Below are positions 7,739 to 16,577 of a stretch of DNA of 64,000 nt, one piece after another (position 1 is the first letter of the stretch; each line of letters opens with the position of its first letter). The notes beneath the pieces were generated by a model. It was not told where the DNA came from, did no database searches, and was given only the letters and a program-made list of their open reading frames with translations. Origin of the DNA: Nostoc sp. KVJ3 (GTDB lineage: Bacteria; Cyanobacteriota; Cyanobacteriia; Cyanobacteriales; Nostocaceae); NCBI RefSeq assembly GCF_026127265.1, contig NZ_WWFG01000002.1:806001-870000 (forward strand), read 5' to 3'. The position numbers and the translations under genes were made by a program.

Positions 7739-9755
7739 AACTATTTAGATACGTATATCTTTGGAGACTCTGCTCATAGGTTTGTAGTAATCGCTGAGAT
7801 TCTGCTAGGGTGATGCGCTTCTCTTCTAGTGCTTTCTCACAACGCTGGCGGATGTTTTCTACCATGTCTTCGGAGTCGTACTGGACGTAGCTTACGACTT
7901 CGCTCATGGTGTCACCTTTGACAACGTGTTCAATTTGGTAGCCTTTAGGCGTTAATTGAATGTGAACGGCGTTGGTATCGCCAAATAGGTTGTGCAAATT
8001 GCCCATGATTTCTTGGTAAGCTCCATTCAAGAACATCCCTAAATAATAGGGTTCTCCAGGCTTGTAGGTGTGTAGTTCTAAAACCGATTTGACATCGCGC
8101 AGGTCAATAAAGCGGTCGATTTTACCATCACTGTCGCAGGTAAGGTCTGCTAAAATTCCTCGCCGGATGGGTTCTTCATCCAAACGGTGAATTGGCATGA
8201 TGGGGAATAGCTGATCGATCGCCCAACAATCTGGTGCTGATTGAAACACTGACATATTAACGTAGTAGATGGAAGCCATGATTTTCTCAAGGTCTTCGAG
8301 TTCATCGGGTACGTATTCTTGCTGTCTGGTAATGTTCAAAATTTTCTGGCAACAAGCCCAGTAGAGCCGTTCGGCTTTAGCTCGTTCTCTGAGGCGTAAA
8401 ATTCCTAAGTTGAAGCGGCTGATGGCTTCTTCTTTGAATTGAGCCGCGTCGTGATATAACTCTTGGTAATTCTCTTGGTTAATAGATTGGTAGCTTTCCC
8501 AAAGATAATTAATAATTGGGGATTCTCCGTCTTGTGGAGGTTCTGGTGAATCAAGAGGGACATCGCTGGTACTAAGAACATCAAAAATCAGCACCGACTG
8601 ATGGGAAGCGATCGCTCTTCCACTTTCACTAATCAGTGTTGGTACGGTAATTTGCCGCTCTGCACAGGTATCTTTTAACTCTGCTACTATGTCGTTGGCA
8701 TAGTTTTGCATGTTGTAATTTTTCGATGCATAGAAGTTGGTTTGGGAGCCATCATAATCTACGCCCAAGCCGCCACCAACATCAAGGTATTTCATATCTG
8801 CCCCCAGCATGGCCAATTCCACATAAATGCGGCTGGCTTCTTGAATGGCATCTTTAATCACATTGATGGCAGAGATTTGTGAGCCGATGTGGAAGTGCAT
8901 CAACTGCAAAGAATCGAGCAAGTTTGCTTCTCGTAATTTATCTACAGCCTCAATGACTTCCGGCATTGTCAAACCAAATTTAGCGCGATCGCCACTAGAG
9001 GCTCCCCAACGTCCCATACCTTGGGTACTGAGTTTAGCACGAACACCTAATATCGGCTTAATACCTAACTGACGATTGGCATCAATTACCAAATCAACCT
9101 CTTCAATCTGTTCTAAGACGATGACTGGTGTTTGTCCTAGTCTTTGGGCTAACATTGCCGTTTCGATGTATTCTCGGTCTTTGTAGCCGTTGCAAATTAA
9201 CAATGCTCCTGGTGTATCGAGGACAGCCAGAGCAATCATTAATTCTGGCTTGGAACCAGCTTCTAAACCAAATTGATGGGGTTTGCCAAACTTGACTAAA
9301 TCTTCAATCAAATGCCGTTCTTGGTTGCATTTGACAGGAAACACACCCCGGTATACACCAGGGTAGTTGTAGCGGGCGATCGCTTTGGCAAAACAAGCAT
9401 TCAACCGCTCAATTCGGTCTTCCAAAATATCCGAAAAGCGAATCAACATCGGAAGTCCCAAGTTGCGCTGTTTCATGGAGTTAACCAATTCAAACAAGTC
9501 AAGAGAACCACCGCGATCGCCCTTGGGTGACACGGTGACGTGACCAGCAGCGCTAATGGAAAAATAGGGTTGTCCCCAACCTTCAATGCGGTATAATTCT
9601 TCGCTATCCTCAATTTTCCAGGAGCGAGGTAAAGTTCCTGTGGTAGTACTAGGTGGTAAAAGTTTCTTTTGTTTATGATTTTTCACTTCAGATTTTTGTC
9701 CATTGGACAGTACTGGTACCACCTCGTCAGATGTAGCAGTTGACTCAACACCCAT
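7737..9755 (-). CDS. speA: biosynthetic arginine decarboxylase
   Basis: The 672-aa length fits biosynthetic SpeA (about 630-680 aa). It decarboxylates arginine to agmatine, the first step of polyamine synthesis, using PLP in an alanine-racemase-type barrel. The PLP lysine is K142 in YRGVFPVKCNQ. Other family signatures are MHFHIGSQ, LDVGGGLGVDYDG and ISESGRAIASHQS. The C-terminal half carries ILADLTCDSDGKID and YLGMFLNGAYQEIMGNLHNLFGD, including the DLTCDSDG substrate-side motif. The first ~45 residues are low-complexity and probably flexible. No polyamine genes adjoin. Confidence 0.95.
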   Translation of the reverse strand: MGVESTATSDEVVPVLSNGQKSEVKNHKQKKLLPPSTTTGTLPRSWKIEDSEELYRIEGWGQPYFSISAAGHVTVSPKGDRGGSLDLFELVNSMKQRNLGLPMLIRFSDILEDRIERLNACFAKAIARYNYPGVYRGVFPVKCNQERHLIEDLVKFGKPHQFGLEAGSKPELMIALAVLDTPGALLICNGYKDREYIETAMLAQRLGQTPVIVLEQIEEVDLVIDANRQLGIKPILGVRAKLSTQGMGRWGASSGDRAKFGLTMPEVIEAVDKLREANLLDSLQLMHFHIGSQISAINVIKDAIQEASRIYVELAMLGADMKYLDVGGGLGVDYDGSQTNFYASKNYNMQNYANDIVAELKDTCAERQITVPTLISESGRAIASHQSVLIFDVLSTSDVPLDSPEPPQDGESPIINYLWESYQSINQENYQELYHDAAQFKEEAISRFNLGILRLRERAKAERLYWACCQKILNITRQQEYVPDELEDLEKIMASIYYVNMSVFQSAPDCWAIDQLFPIMPIHRLDEEPIRRGILADLTCDSDGKIDRFIDLRDVKSVLELHTYKPGEPYYLGMFLNGAYQEIMGNLHNLFGDTNAVHIQLTPKGYQIEHVVKGDTMSEVVSYVQYDSEDMVENIRQRCEKALEEKRITLAESQRLLQTYEQSLQRYTYLNS

Positions 9756-9972
9756 TTCTTCCTAACCTCTGTTTTTCGCCCACGACTTAACAATTTAACG
9801 CATTCATTTGGGAACGTATATGTACCCAAAGATAATTTCTAAGATAAACTCTGATTGGTCAAGAGTCATTGAGAATTGGGAATTGGGCATTGAGCATTGA
9901 GCATTAGTGCAAAACCCTTGCACAAAGGACAAATGACAAAATAAAAACTTTATTAAGCTTTGGGAGATGGCA

Positions 9973-10422
9973 ATGGAACGTACATTTTTAGCAATTAAGC
10001 CAGATGGAGTACAACGGGGATTAGTGGGGGAAATTATCCGTCGTTTTGAAACTAAAGGTTTTACCCTGGTTGGTTTAAAGTTCTTGAAAGTCAGTAAGGA
10101 ACTGGCTGAACAGCACTATGGTGTTCACCGGCAACGTCCATTTTTTGCTAGTCTAGTGGAATTTATCACTTCTAGCCCAGTAGTGGCGATGGTATGGGAA
10201 GGTGATGGCGTTGTTGCATCTGCCAGAAAGATTATTGGTGCTACGAACCCCTTAACATCCGAGCCAGGAACGATTCGCGGTGATTTCGGCATCAATATTG
10301 GTCGCAACTTAATCCACGGTTCTGATGCTCCAGAAACTGCGAAACATGAAATCGCCCTATGGTTTAAAGATGAAGAATTAGTCAATTGGCAACCACACAT
10401 AACCCCTTGGTTGCACGAGTAA
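9973..10422 (+). CDS. ndk: nucleoside diphosphate kinase
   Basis: Transfers the gamma phosphate between NTPs and NDPs through a phosphohistidine. The 149-aa protein has the full family signature, with the active-site His at H115 in NLIHGSDAP. Other conserved parts are the N-terminal ERTFLAIKPDGVQRGL, VAMVWEGD and GTIRGDFG. The start is chosen at 9973 rather than the in-frame ATG at 9967: GGGAG (9962-9966) is 6 bases before 9973 but directly abuts 9967. It converges on the TerC-like gene with only STRR-like repeats between. Confidence 0.96.
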   Translation: MERTFLAIKPDGVQRGLVGEIIRRFETKGFTLVGLKFLKVSKELAEQHYGVHRQRPFFASLVEFITSSPVVAMVWEGDGVVASARKIIGATNPLTSEPGTIRGDFGINIGRNLIHGSDAPETAKHEIALWFKDEELVNWQPHITPWLHE

Positions 10423-10502
10423 AACATTAGGGACTGGGGAATTGGGCATTGGGCATTGGGCATTGAGCATTGGTTATTTCTCCCCCATTCCCCATTCCCT
10501 TT

Positions 10503-11225
10503 TTATTTTGAGACTTCGCTCTTTTCTGGTTCTAACTCCGGCACTTCAGTGTCAGCACGCTTAGAAAATCCCCAGCCTAAAATCAGGAAGATGGCAGCAA
10601 TCATGATCCATTCTGGTGGAACTAAACTATCGTTCACCACTTTCAACAACAGCCGCAAGCCCACTAACGCTACAGTTACATACCCTGCGTCTTCTAGGTT
10701 TTCATATTCGTCTAGCCAACGGATAAACAATCCTGCCATGAATCGCAGAGTAATAATCCCAATTGTTGCACCTGTCAGCACTAGCCATTTTTCTTGGGAA
10801 ACTGCGATCGCAGTTGTCACGCTATCCAAAGAAAATGCTAAATCTGTAAATGCAATCACAGGTATCGCTTGCAACAAGGAATTAAAACGCGGCCCGTGAT
10901 GGTGATCGCCTTCACTTTCTTGAGAGGTAAAGTGTTGAAATACCAACCACAGCAGATAAGCAGCGCCCAATAATTCAAATTGCCAGAATTGTTGTACCCA
11001 AGTGGCTGTGAGAATCAGGGTGATTCGCAGCACATAAGCAACGACTAAACCAAAGTTGAGGGCTTTACGCTCTAGTTCCTTGTCTTCCAACCCCCTTGCG
11101 ATCGCAGCGAGAGCGATGGCATTATCGGCAGATAACAGCGCCTCTAAAAGCACCAGAATCAGCAGAACTATTGGGGCTTCAACGCTGAAATGAAAGTCGA
11201 GGTAATTAAAAATTTGGTCTAGCAT
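10503..11225 (-). CDS. TerC family integral membrane protein
   Basis: A 240-aa membrane protein with about seven hydrophobic segments. It carries the paired TerC acidic motifs: LSADNAIALA with D34 in an early helix, and LAFSLDSVTTA with D134 in a later helix. A histidine-rich loop (GDHHHG, about 107-111) lies between them and could touch metal. TerC-family proteins are linked to Mn2+/metal export and tellurite resistance, and cyanobacterial/plastid relatives act in thylakoid Mn/Ca handling or membrane insertion. Substrate is not assignable here. The acidic C-terminal tail (EVPELEPEKSEVSK) is probably cytoplasmic. Confidence 0.88.
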   Translation of the reverse strand: MLDQIFNYLDFHFSVEAPIVLLILVLLEALLSADNAIALAAIARGLEDKELERKALNFGLVVAYVLRITLILTATWVQQFWQFELLGAAYLLWLVFQHFTSQESEGDHHHGPRFNSLLQAIPVIAFTDLAFSLDSVTTAIAVSQEKWLVLTGATIGIITLRFMAGLFIRWLDEYENLEDAGYVTVALVGLRLLLKVVNDSLVPPEWIMIAAIFLILGWGFSKRADTEVPELEPEKSEVSK

Positions 11226-11496
11226 TCCGGGTTTCTCAAGCAGAAAAAATTAAAATTTGACAAGAACAGAGGTTTTCATGTTAAAAAGCGCAATAAATTG
11301 CTACTCTAATCCAGCTTAACGTGGTTGTGGTGCATTTTGAAGGGGGTTTAATGGATGCGATCGCAGGGCGAGTGGGGTAATTGGCGTATAAGTCAATACA
11401 GCCAAGGGTTAAACATTTAGTGAATGCGATCGCAATGGACTGCTGTCAGTTCACATCTAGAATTAGAATATCAGAACAAAAATATGGTAAGAATTT
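11226..11496. other. intergenic region between TerC and parD
   Basis: Divergent intergenic space of about 270 bases. It contains two partial HIP1 sites (near 11357 and 11427) and probable promoters in both directions. No hairpin or small gene was supported. Confidence 0.35.
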
Positions 11497-11766
11497 ATGA
11501 ATATTTCCTTAACAAACGAGCTTGAGCAGTTCATTCAAAGTCAGGTTGCAAGCGGGAAGTACAACTCAAATGAGGAAGTGATTCTTGCAGGTATTAAGCT
11601 GTTGGAGGAACGGGAACGTATTTACAAGGGTCGGTTTGAGGAACTGCAAAGAGAAATTGCGATCGGGGTTGAGCAACTCGATCGCGGAGAACGACTCGAC
11701 GGTAGAGAAGTAATCGAGCAACTGCGTCAAAAGAACCAAGCTTTGAGAAAGACTCAGGGGCAATAA
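11497..11766 (+). CDS. parD: type II antitoxin, ParD/CopG-like
   Basis: An 89-aa protein with an N-terminal ribbon-helix-helix pattern (MNISLTNELEQFIQSQVASGKYNSNEEVILAGIKLLEE) typical of ParD antitoxins. A charged C-terminal half would wrap the toxin. Its TAA stop shares one base with the toxin ATG at 11766, so the two genes are translationally coupled. By family knowledge it represses its own promoter and neutralises ParE. It lies directly beside the zor operon, at the edge of the defence island. Confidence 0.88.
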   Translation: MNISLTNELEQFIQSQVASGKYNSNEEVILAGIKLLEERERIYKGRFEELQREIAIGVEQLDRGERLDGREVIEQLRQKNQALRKTQGQ

Positions 11767-12071
11767 TGAGTTTATATTTTCTATCGCCTCAAGCTAACCA
11801 AGACTTACAAGAAATTAACGATTACCTGTTTGCTGGAAATCCAGATATTGCAGATAGATTTCTCACAATCATCACTCAAAAGTTTGATATTTTAGCACAG
11901 TTTCCCAGTATGGGACGTAGACGGGATGAGCTTTTACTTGCGTTGCGTAGCTTTCCAGTTGATGATTATTTGATATTTTATCGCCCAATTGCAGAGGGGA
12001 TTGAAGTTGTGCGGATAGTAAGTGGCTACCGCGATTTAGAGACGCTGTTTTTAGATGATGATTTAAGTTAA
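11766..12071 (+). CDS. parE: type II toxin, RelE/ParE family
   Basis: A 101-aa RelE/ParE-fold toxin. Visible signatures are LSPQANQDLQEINDYL at the N-terminus, FPSMGRRRDELLLALRSFPVDDYLIFYRP in the core, and IEVVRIVSGYRDLETLF at the C-terminus. ParE members poison gyrase and RelE members cleave mRNA; the catalytic type cannot be decided from sequence alone. It overlaps parD by one base. Its stop lies only 6 bases from the stop of the convergent zorC gene, so the two operons meet tail to tail with no space for a separate terminator. Confidence 0.88.
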   Translation: MSLYFLSPQANQDLQEINDYLFAGNPDIADRFLTIITQKFDILAQFPSMGRRRDELLLALRSFPVDDYLIFYRPIAEGIEVVRIVSGYRDLETLFLDDDLS

Positions 12072-12077
12072 TAATTT

Positions 12078-13487
12078 TCACTCTATTAAAAAACAAATCT
12101 TCTTACAGTAGGCTTTAGCTTCCCGTTCTAGATATTCAATTTCTCCTTTCCACCGCTCAAGCCTATTTTCTCGGTCTTGTAATTCAGATGTTGTAGGGTT
12201 TCTGGAAGGGTGGGTATTTGGATTAGGCAAAATTCCATTATTTGCAAGCCAGATGCGGGAAAATACCTGCCAAAGAAAGATATGATCGTGCTTATCGCCA
12301 CCTAGACAGCGAATACGTTTGACTGAAAGTGTTGATTCACTAAAAAGGATTTGCTGATTTTTGGAATTTTTAGGAAACAGACGCGTCTCACCACCTCTTC
12401 CACGAAAGAATTCGACTACAAACCACTCACCAAAATCAAATATACAGACTTCTGTCGGGTCGCTACCATCATCCTCTAACAGATCAACATCATCTTGGAT
12501 TTGATACCCTATGGCAATTTGTGATGTCTTGGGTAACAAGATGCGAAGCCGTTCAAAGCGGTTACTGTAATTAGTCCAAAAGTCCCTGCGACTACATAGC
12601 CGATTTGCCTCGAAGTCTGGTAAATCGAGCTTGTTCAATATTAGATTTACTAACTTTTGGAAATCACCATAATTGATACCTCCAATCCACTCTCGAAGTC
12701 TTTGCCTTGCTGGATCTGAAAGTTTATACCAATTTTCACCATTTCTATAGTTATGTCTCAACCAATCAACCAGTAAAGAATGATTGTTTGCTATATCATT
12801 GGAAACATTAGTTAGCAAATGATTAACAGCTTTTATTTGCTGACTCTCTGAGATTTCATCCAAACAACTTAACAGCCATCTTACTTGCTGCTGATTTGGA
12901 GAGCGAATTGTAGTAAAATAGGGGGTTATATCTTCTATGAATTTGCTGAATAATGGAATCCAAATAGGTAAATATTCTTTGATTTTATTTAGTAATTCAG
13001 TTCGATTAATACGCTGTTCACAAGCAATTTTCGCTAATTCTATACCTGCTTTTGTACTGCGAAACGCTCGAATAATTTGAACTGGTAGTAGGTGACTAAC
13101 TAAGTCAGAATTAGCAAAGATATCAAAAGATTCAGCTAAAGAGTATGCTAACACCTGTTCTTGCCAATCACCATAATAAAGAGCTAAACGCCATAATAGC
13201 TGATGTTGCAACCATGAGTTATAAATTGCTACCTTCCAAATGGCTGCTGATGTTTTCCTAGATCGGTCAATATTTTGCTGATCCCACTGTGCTTTAGCAT
13301 AGATGCAGTAAATCCAGTCCAACTTACTTAGTTGATCGGCTTTACCCTGTTCAATTGCTTCCAATACTTTATCAACACTTGGTATTGATATTGTTGCATC
13401 TGGTAACTTACTTGCAAGTTGAATAAGTTGATTAGGACTACACTGGGGAGTTTCAGGTACGGAAGGAATGGAAAACTGAGAATTCAA
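12078..13487 (-). CDS. zorC: Zorya component ZorC-like (EH_Signature domain protein)
   Basis: A protein of about 469 aa, third in a leftward zorA-zorB-zorC order. Its C-terminal half has the EH_Signature pattern as I know it: RRDFWTNYSNRFERLRILLP, CIFDFGEWFVVEFFRG, and GGDKHDHIFLWQVFSRIWLANNGILP. The start is TTG at 13487. It lies 4 bases after the zorB stop, with AGGAGC overlapping that stop 8 bases upstream, so translation is coupled to zorB. In type I Zorya, ZorC works with the ZorAB motor and the ZorD helicase in anti-phage defence, probably by DNA sensing. No zorD follows; the next gene is the convergent parE. Identification rests on operon context plus motif pattern. Confidence 0.78.
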   Translation of the reverse strand: MNSQFSIPSVPETPQCSPNQLIQLASKLPDATISIPSVDKVLEAIEQGKADQLSKLDWIYCIYAKAQWDQQNIDRSRKTSAAIWKVAIYNSWLQHQLLWRLALYYGDWQEQVLAYSLAESFDIFANSDLVSHLLPVQIIRAFRSTKAGIELAKIACEQRINRTELLNKIKEYLPIWIPLFSKFIEDITPYFTTIRSPNQQQVRWLLSCLDEISESQQIKAVNHLLTNVSNDIANNHSLLVDWLRHNYRNGENWYKLSDPARQRLREWIGGINYGDFQKLVNLILNKLDLPDFEANRLCSRRDFWTNYSNRFERLRILLPKTSQIAIGYQIQDDVDLLEDDGSDPTEVCIFDFGEWFVVEFFRGRGGETRLFPKNSKNQQILFSESTLSVKRIRCLGGDKHDHIFLWQVFSRIWLANNGILPNPNTHPSRNPTTSELQDRENRLERWKGEIEYLEREAKAYCKKICFLIE

Positions 13488-13491
13488 TGTT

Positions 13492-14151
13492 TTAGCTCCT
13501 TTCCAGAGAGGTTTTGACGATATCTTTTTTTAACTCATCACTGCGAAACTGAAAGCGGAAAACTACCTTGCGATCGCTTGGGTTATCACGTGTTTTGTCA
13601 GATTCAATTTCTCCACGACCAGCAGCTAATATTTTCTGGCTTAAAGGTGCTTTTGTAGGGAAGTTCATATCATAGAAAATGTATTTGTAAACTGATGCCG
13701 ATCGCAACAAGCTTAATTGTAAATTAGTTTTATCGTCTCCATCTGAGCTAGTGTGACCTTCTATAACTACGCGGCTAATTTCCTGCTCAAATTCTGGTTT
13801 TGAGAAAATCACCCCACTGTAAACGGGAATAAAGCGGCGTAGAAAGGCTTTACCGTCTGGTTTAAGCTCGGTACTTCCCTTTGCAAAAAGAATTGATTCT
13901 TGGATACTTACATCCCCAGTTTCTGGGTTAACTTTGACATTAATATTGTTGCTTTTCATTTGTCCGACGACATTACCAATTACTACTCGTTTTGGTGCAT
14001 CTTTTTCTGCAAGCTGGAGTAGTACAGTGATAAATAGCAAAGCAAAAAACATTAGTAAACTAGACATCATATCGGCAATAGACAAATAGATACTAGAATC
14101 ATCATCGGGAATTTCTGTATCCACAAATTCGTCGCTGATAAAATCAGCCAT
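13492..14151 (-). CDS. zorB: Zorya component ZorB (MotB/OmpA-like stator subunit)
   Basis: A 219-aa MotB-like protein. A single N-terminal membrane helix (about 21-47, YLSIADMMSSLLMFFALLFI) carries D27, placed like the proton-conducting Asp of MotB. An OmpA-like peptidoglycan-binding domain follows: ILFAKGSTELKPDG and VVIEGHTSSDGDD, ending in DNPSDRKVVFRF. With ZorA it should form an ion-driven inner-membrane motor anchored to the cell wall. The ATG at 14151 has GGAG about 9 bases upstream. It lies 31 bases downstream of zorA and is tightly coupled to zorC. The MotB/OmpA class is secure; the Zorya assignment comes from the operon. Confidence 0.85.
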   Translation of the reverse strand: MADFISDEFVDTEIPDDDSSIYLSIADMMSSLLMFFALLFITVLLQLAEKDAPKRVVIGNVVGQMKSNNINVKVNPETGDVSIQESILFAKGSTELKPDGKAFLRRFIPVYSGVIFSKPEFEQEISRVVIEGHTSSDGDDKTNLQLSLLRSASVYKYIFYDMNFPTKAPLSQKILAAGRGEIESDKTRDNPSDRKVVFRFQFRSDELKKDIVKTSLERS

Positions 14152-14182
14152 TGTAATTACTCCATTGGTAATTTAGTATTTC

Positions 14183-16546
14183 TTATTTGCTTGCTGCTAC
14201 CAGCACTTCTGCTGTTTTAAGCAAATCTCCACAAACTCTAGCCATAGAAGTATCTGCTTGTTTGAAAAAGCTTTCCTGTAAGTTAACAGTCCTTTGCATA
14301 GAGCCTTCAAGATGACTCTGCCAAGACTGAAGACTAAGGTCAAATTTTTGATTCAAATTTATGTATGAGTTGTCAACTATTTGCACTTGCTGGGCAATAC
14401 CGCTAGCAAGCTTTTCTAGTTGAATTAGTCGGTGTGCATCGTTTAATCCAGCCGCACAAACTAACTTGTTAATTTCTTCGACAGATTTCTGAATTTTAGT
14501 CATACTTTCGTCTACTTCTTGAGTCAATTTACTACGTCTTTCAAATTCCTCTCGGAAGACCTTATCAAGATTGTTCACAACCTCAGATAATCCATTCCTT
14601 TGGTTGCCTAGCGTCCCCTCAAGTAAACTGTTTTGTTCTTCAAAGAACATTTGTAAATTCGCTTGATATTCTTGCTGGAATCTGGTTAGATCATCTTCTA
14701 CTGTTTGGCGAGTTGCTGTAAGTTTTACATCAATATTTCCTAAAGTAGCCAAAAGATTATCCTTCGCATCATTCATCAATCCAGAAGCTTGATCGCCCAC
14801 TGTTTTTAGAGTATTAGTTTGCTCATGGAAGGTTCTATTTGCTTGGGTGAGAATATGGATAATTCCAGTCCGAGTAGCTTGAAGCATCTCTTTTTCTACT
14901 GCTGCGCGTTCTTGTAGCGCTGTTTGCAGTTCTTCTCGAATTCCTCGGAAGGTAGCGGCAGCTTGCACTGCACTGGCTTCAAAAGCACTTCGCTGGGCTG
15001 TCATTCCTTCGATACTGTGAACTACACCTCGATTAATTTCGTGGGCTGTTTGTTGTATAACTCCCGTAGTTTCAGTTTGGAATTGACTCAAAGTTTGCCC
15101 CATATTGTTAGCAAATCCTTCAAGCATCTTTTGTTCTACTAGTGCGCGTTCTTGTAGTGCTATTTGCAGCTCTTCTCGAATTCCTCGGAAGGTGGTAGCA
15201 GCTTGGACTGCGCTGGCTTCAAAAGCACTTTGCTGGGCTGTCATTCCTTCGATACTGTGAACTACGGCTCGATTAATTTCCTGTCCTGTTTCTTGTAAAA
15301 CACCTCTTGTATCTGTCTGGAATTGATTGAGGATGTCTCCCAAATTATTAGCAAATCCTTTAAGTTCTACCAAAGTTTCTTTTTGAAAGTTCTCAATTGT
15401 CAAGATGGAACTTGCCAAATTTTTAGAGATACTACCTAATTCTCTATGCAGTGTTAGCACTGCGGTGGAAGCTTGCTGTGTTAACTCTGCACTTTTATCG
15501 AGTCTATCTGCAATCGGTTCAAGTACCTGAACTCGCATATCCTTGATGAGTTCTTCTAAAACTCTCTGTCCCTGATTTTCTTGGAGTTCTCGGAGTTGTT
15601 TCTGCTCTTTAAAAATCGCTTCTAAAGCTGGAAATATCTGCTGACGCACGGCTAGGCCAATAGTTTGGGCTGACAACTGATTTAAACCTGCAAATTGTTC
15701 AGCAATACTGCTACCTACAGCTTGTCCAATGGCTTCTGCATTTAGTTGTTTTAGTCCGGTTAGGTTTTTTGCTACGAGACTAAGTGCTTCGGCTACTTCG
15801 CGGTTGGCATTTTGTTCTGCAATACTCCTACCTACGGCTTGACCGATGGCTTCAGCACTCGGTTGGTTTAACCCTGACAACTTATTTCCTACACGGATAA
15901 ATGCTTCAACTAGATCGCCATTGCTATTATCTGTTGTTTTCAAAGTAGCGATCGCATTGAGTTTATGCCGTAAACTATCACGCCGTTTCTGCCGTCCCGA
16001 ATCACATACAAACAAAACTAAGGTGAATACACTACCAGAACCAAGCCCCATCATGGAAGTAGAGAAAGCTGTTTTCATTCCCACCAATAGCTCTTTACTG
16101 GCAGTCATCAGTTCTTTAGGATTTTCTGTAGATAAATTGATTCCTTGGAGTCCCTGTTGTATACCATAAAAGGTTCCTAAAAGTCCAATAGCAGTACACA
16201 AAGTTGTTACAAAACGTAGGGAACTACGAGGTATTGGGCGGGCTAAGACAGATGGATACTTTATAAGTATAAAATTACTATCCTGTTGGAATTGTTGCTT
16301 AATTCTGTTTAAATCATCGGTTTTTAAATGCTCTTTTAACCAAGGGCGAATTTTATCTAAAATCTTTACATTTTTACCATTTTTCAAATTACTCAAAAAT
16401 TTAATAGAGGCTTCAGTTGTGCCACACTCTGAGAGCCAATATTGCCATAATGTGTAAAGCTCGATAATAGTTGCGACTATTAACACAAAAGCAATTGCCC
16501 AATGAAAAGGTTCGTTATGCCAAATAATGTCCCAAACTTTTGCCAT
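14183..16546 (-). CDS. zorA: Zorya component ZorA (MotA/TolQ/ExbB-like with long coiled-coil tail)
   Basis: About 787 aa from the ATG at 16546. Three membrane helices (about 15-37, 111-133 and 160-182) include the MotA/ExbB core TTLCTAIGLLGTFYGIQQGL. A cytoplasmic coiled-coil tail of ~600 residues follows. ZorA is the ion-channel subunit of the ZorAB motor, and its tail is thought to relay the signal of infection into the cytoplasm. The tail is repetitive. AEAIGQAVGRSIAEQ-type segments recur near residues 240-310. Residues 398-477 and 478-557 are an 80-residue tandem duplication (DNA 15116-15355 and 14876-15115). An upstream in-frame start at 16615 would overlap the previous gene by 38 bases; AGAGGGG about 12 bases before 16546 favours the shorter form. 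Confidence 0.85.
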   Translation of the reverse strand: MAKVWDIIWHNEPFHWAIAFVLIVATIIELYTLWQYWLSECGTTEASIKFLSNLKNGKNVKILDKIRPWLKEHLKTDDLNRIKQQFQQDSNFILIKYPSVLARPIPRSSLRFVTTLCTAIGLLGTFYGIQQGLQGINLSTENPKELMTASKELLVGMKTAFSTSMMGLGSGSVFTLVLFVCDSGRQKRRDSLRHKLNAIATLKTTDNSNGDLVEAFIRVGNKLSGLNQPSAEAIGQAVGRSIAEQNANREVAEALSLVAKNLTGLKQLNAEAIGQAVGSSIAEQFAGLNQLSAQTIGLAVRQQIFPALEAIFKEQKQLRELQENQGQRVLEELIKDMRVQVLEPIADRLDKSAELTQQASTAVLTLHRELGSISKNLASSILTIENFQKETLVELKGFANNLGDILNQFQTDTRGVLQETGQEINRAVVHSIEGMTAQQSAFEASAVQAATTFRGIREELQIALQERALVEQKMLEGFANNMGQTLSQFQTETTGVIQQTAHEINRGVVHSIEGMTAQRSAFEASAVQAAATFRGIREELQTALQERAAVEKEMLQATRTGIIHILTQANRTFHEQTNTLKTVGDQASGLMNDAKDNLLATLGNIDVKLTATRQTVEDDLTRFQQEYQANLQMFFEEQNSLLEGTLGNQRNGLSEVVNNLDKVFREEFERRSKLTQEVDESMTKIQKSVEEINKLVCAAGLNDAHRLIQLEKLASGIAQQVQIVDNSYINLNQKFDLSLQSWQSHLEGSMQRTVNLQESFFKQADTSMARVCGDLLKTAEVLVAASK
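14876..15355 (-). repeat. 240-bp in-frame tandem duplication inside zorA
   Basis: Two head-to-tail copies of exactly 240 bp (15355-15116 and 15115-14876) each encode 80 residues starting FANN(L/M)G. The block VVHSIEGMTAQ, then SAFEASAVQAA and TFRGIREELQ, is nearly unchanged. By hand count about 61 of 80 residues agree. Length and phase are exact, so this is an internal duplication that lengthened the coiled-coil tail, not chance heptad similarity. Confidence 0.9.
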
Positions 16547-16577
16547 TTCGACGCTGCACCCCTCTTGTTTATCTTGG

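Noticed and set aside
7480..7813. Open frames on both strands over the STRR block (Gly-Asn-Trp-Gly-Leu repeats)
   Set aside because: Translations of tandem DNA repeats, not conserved proteins.
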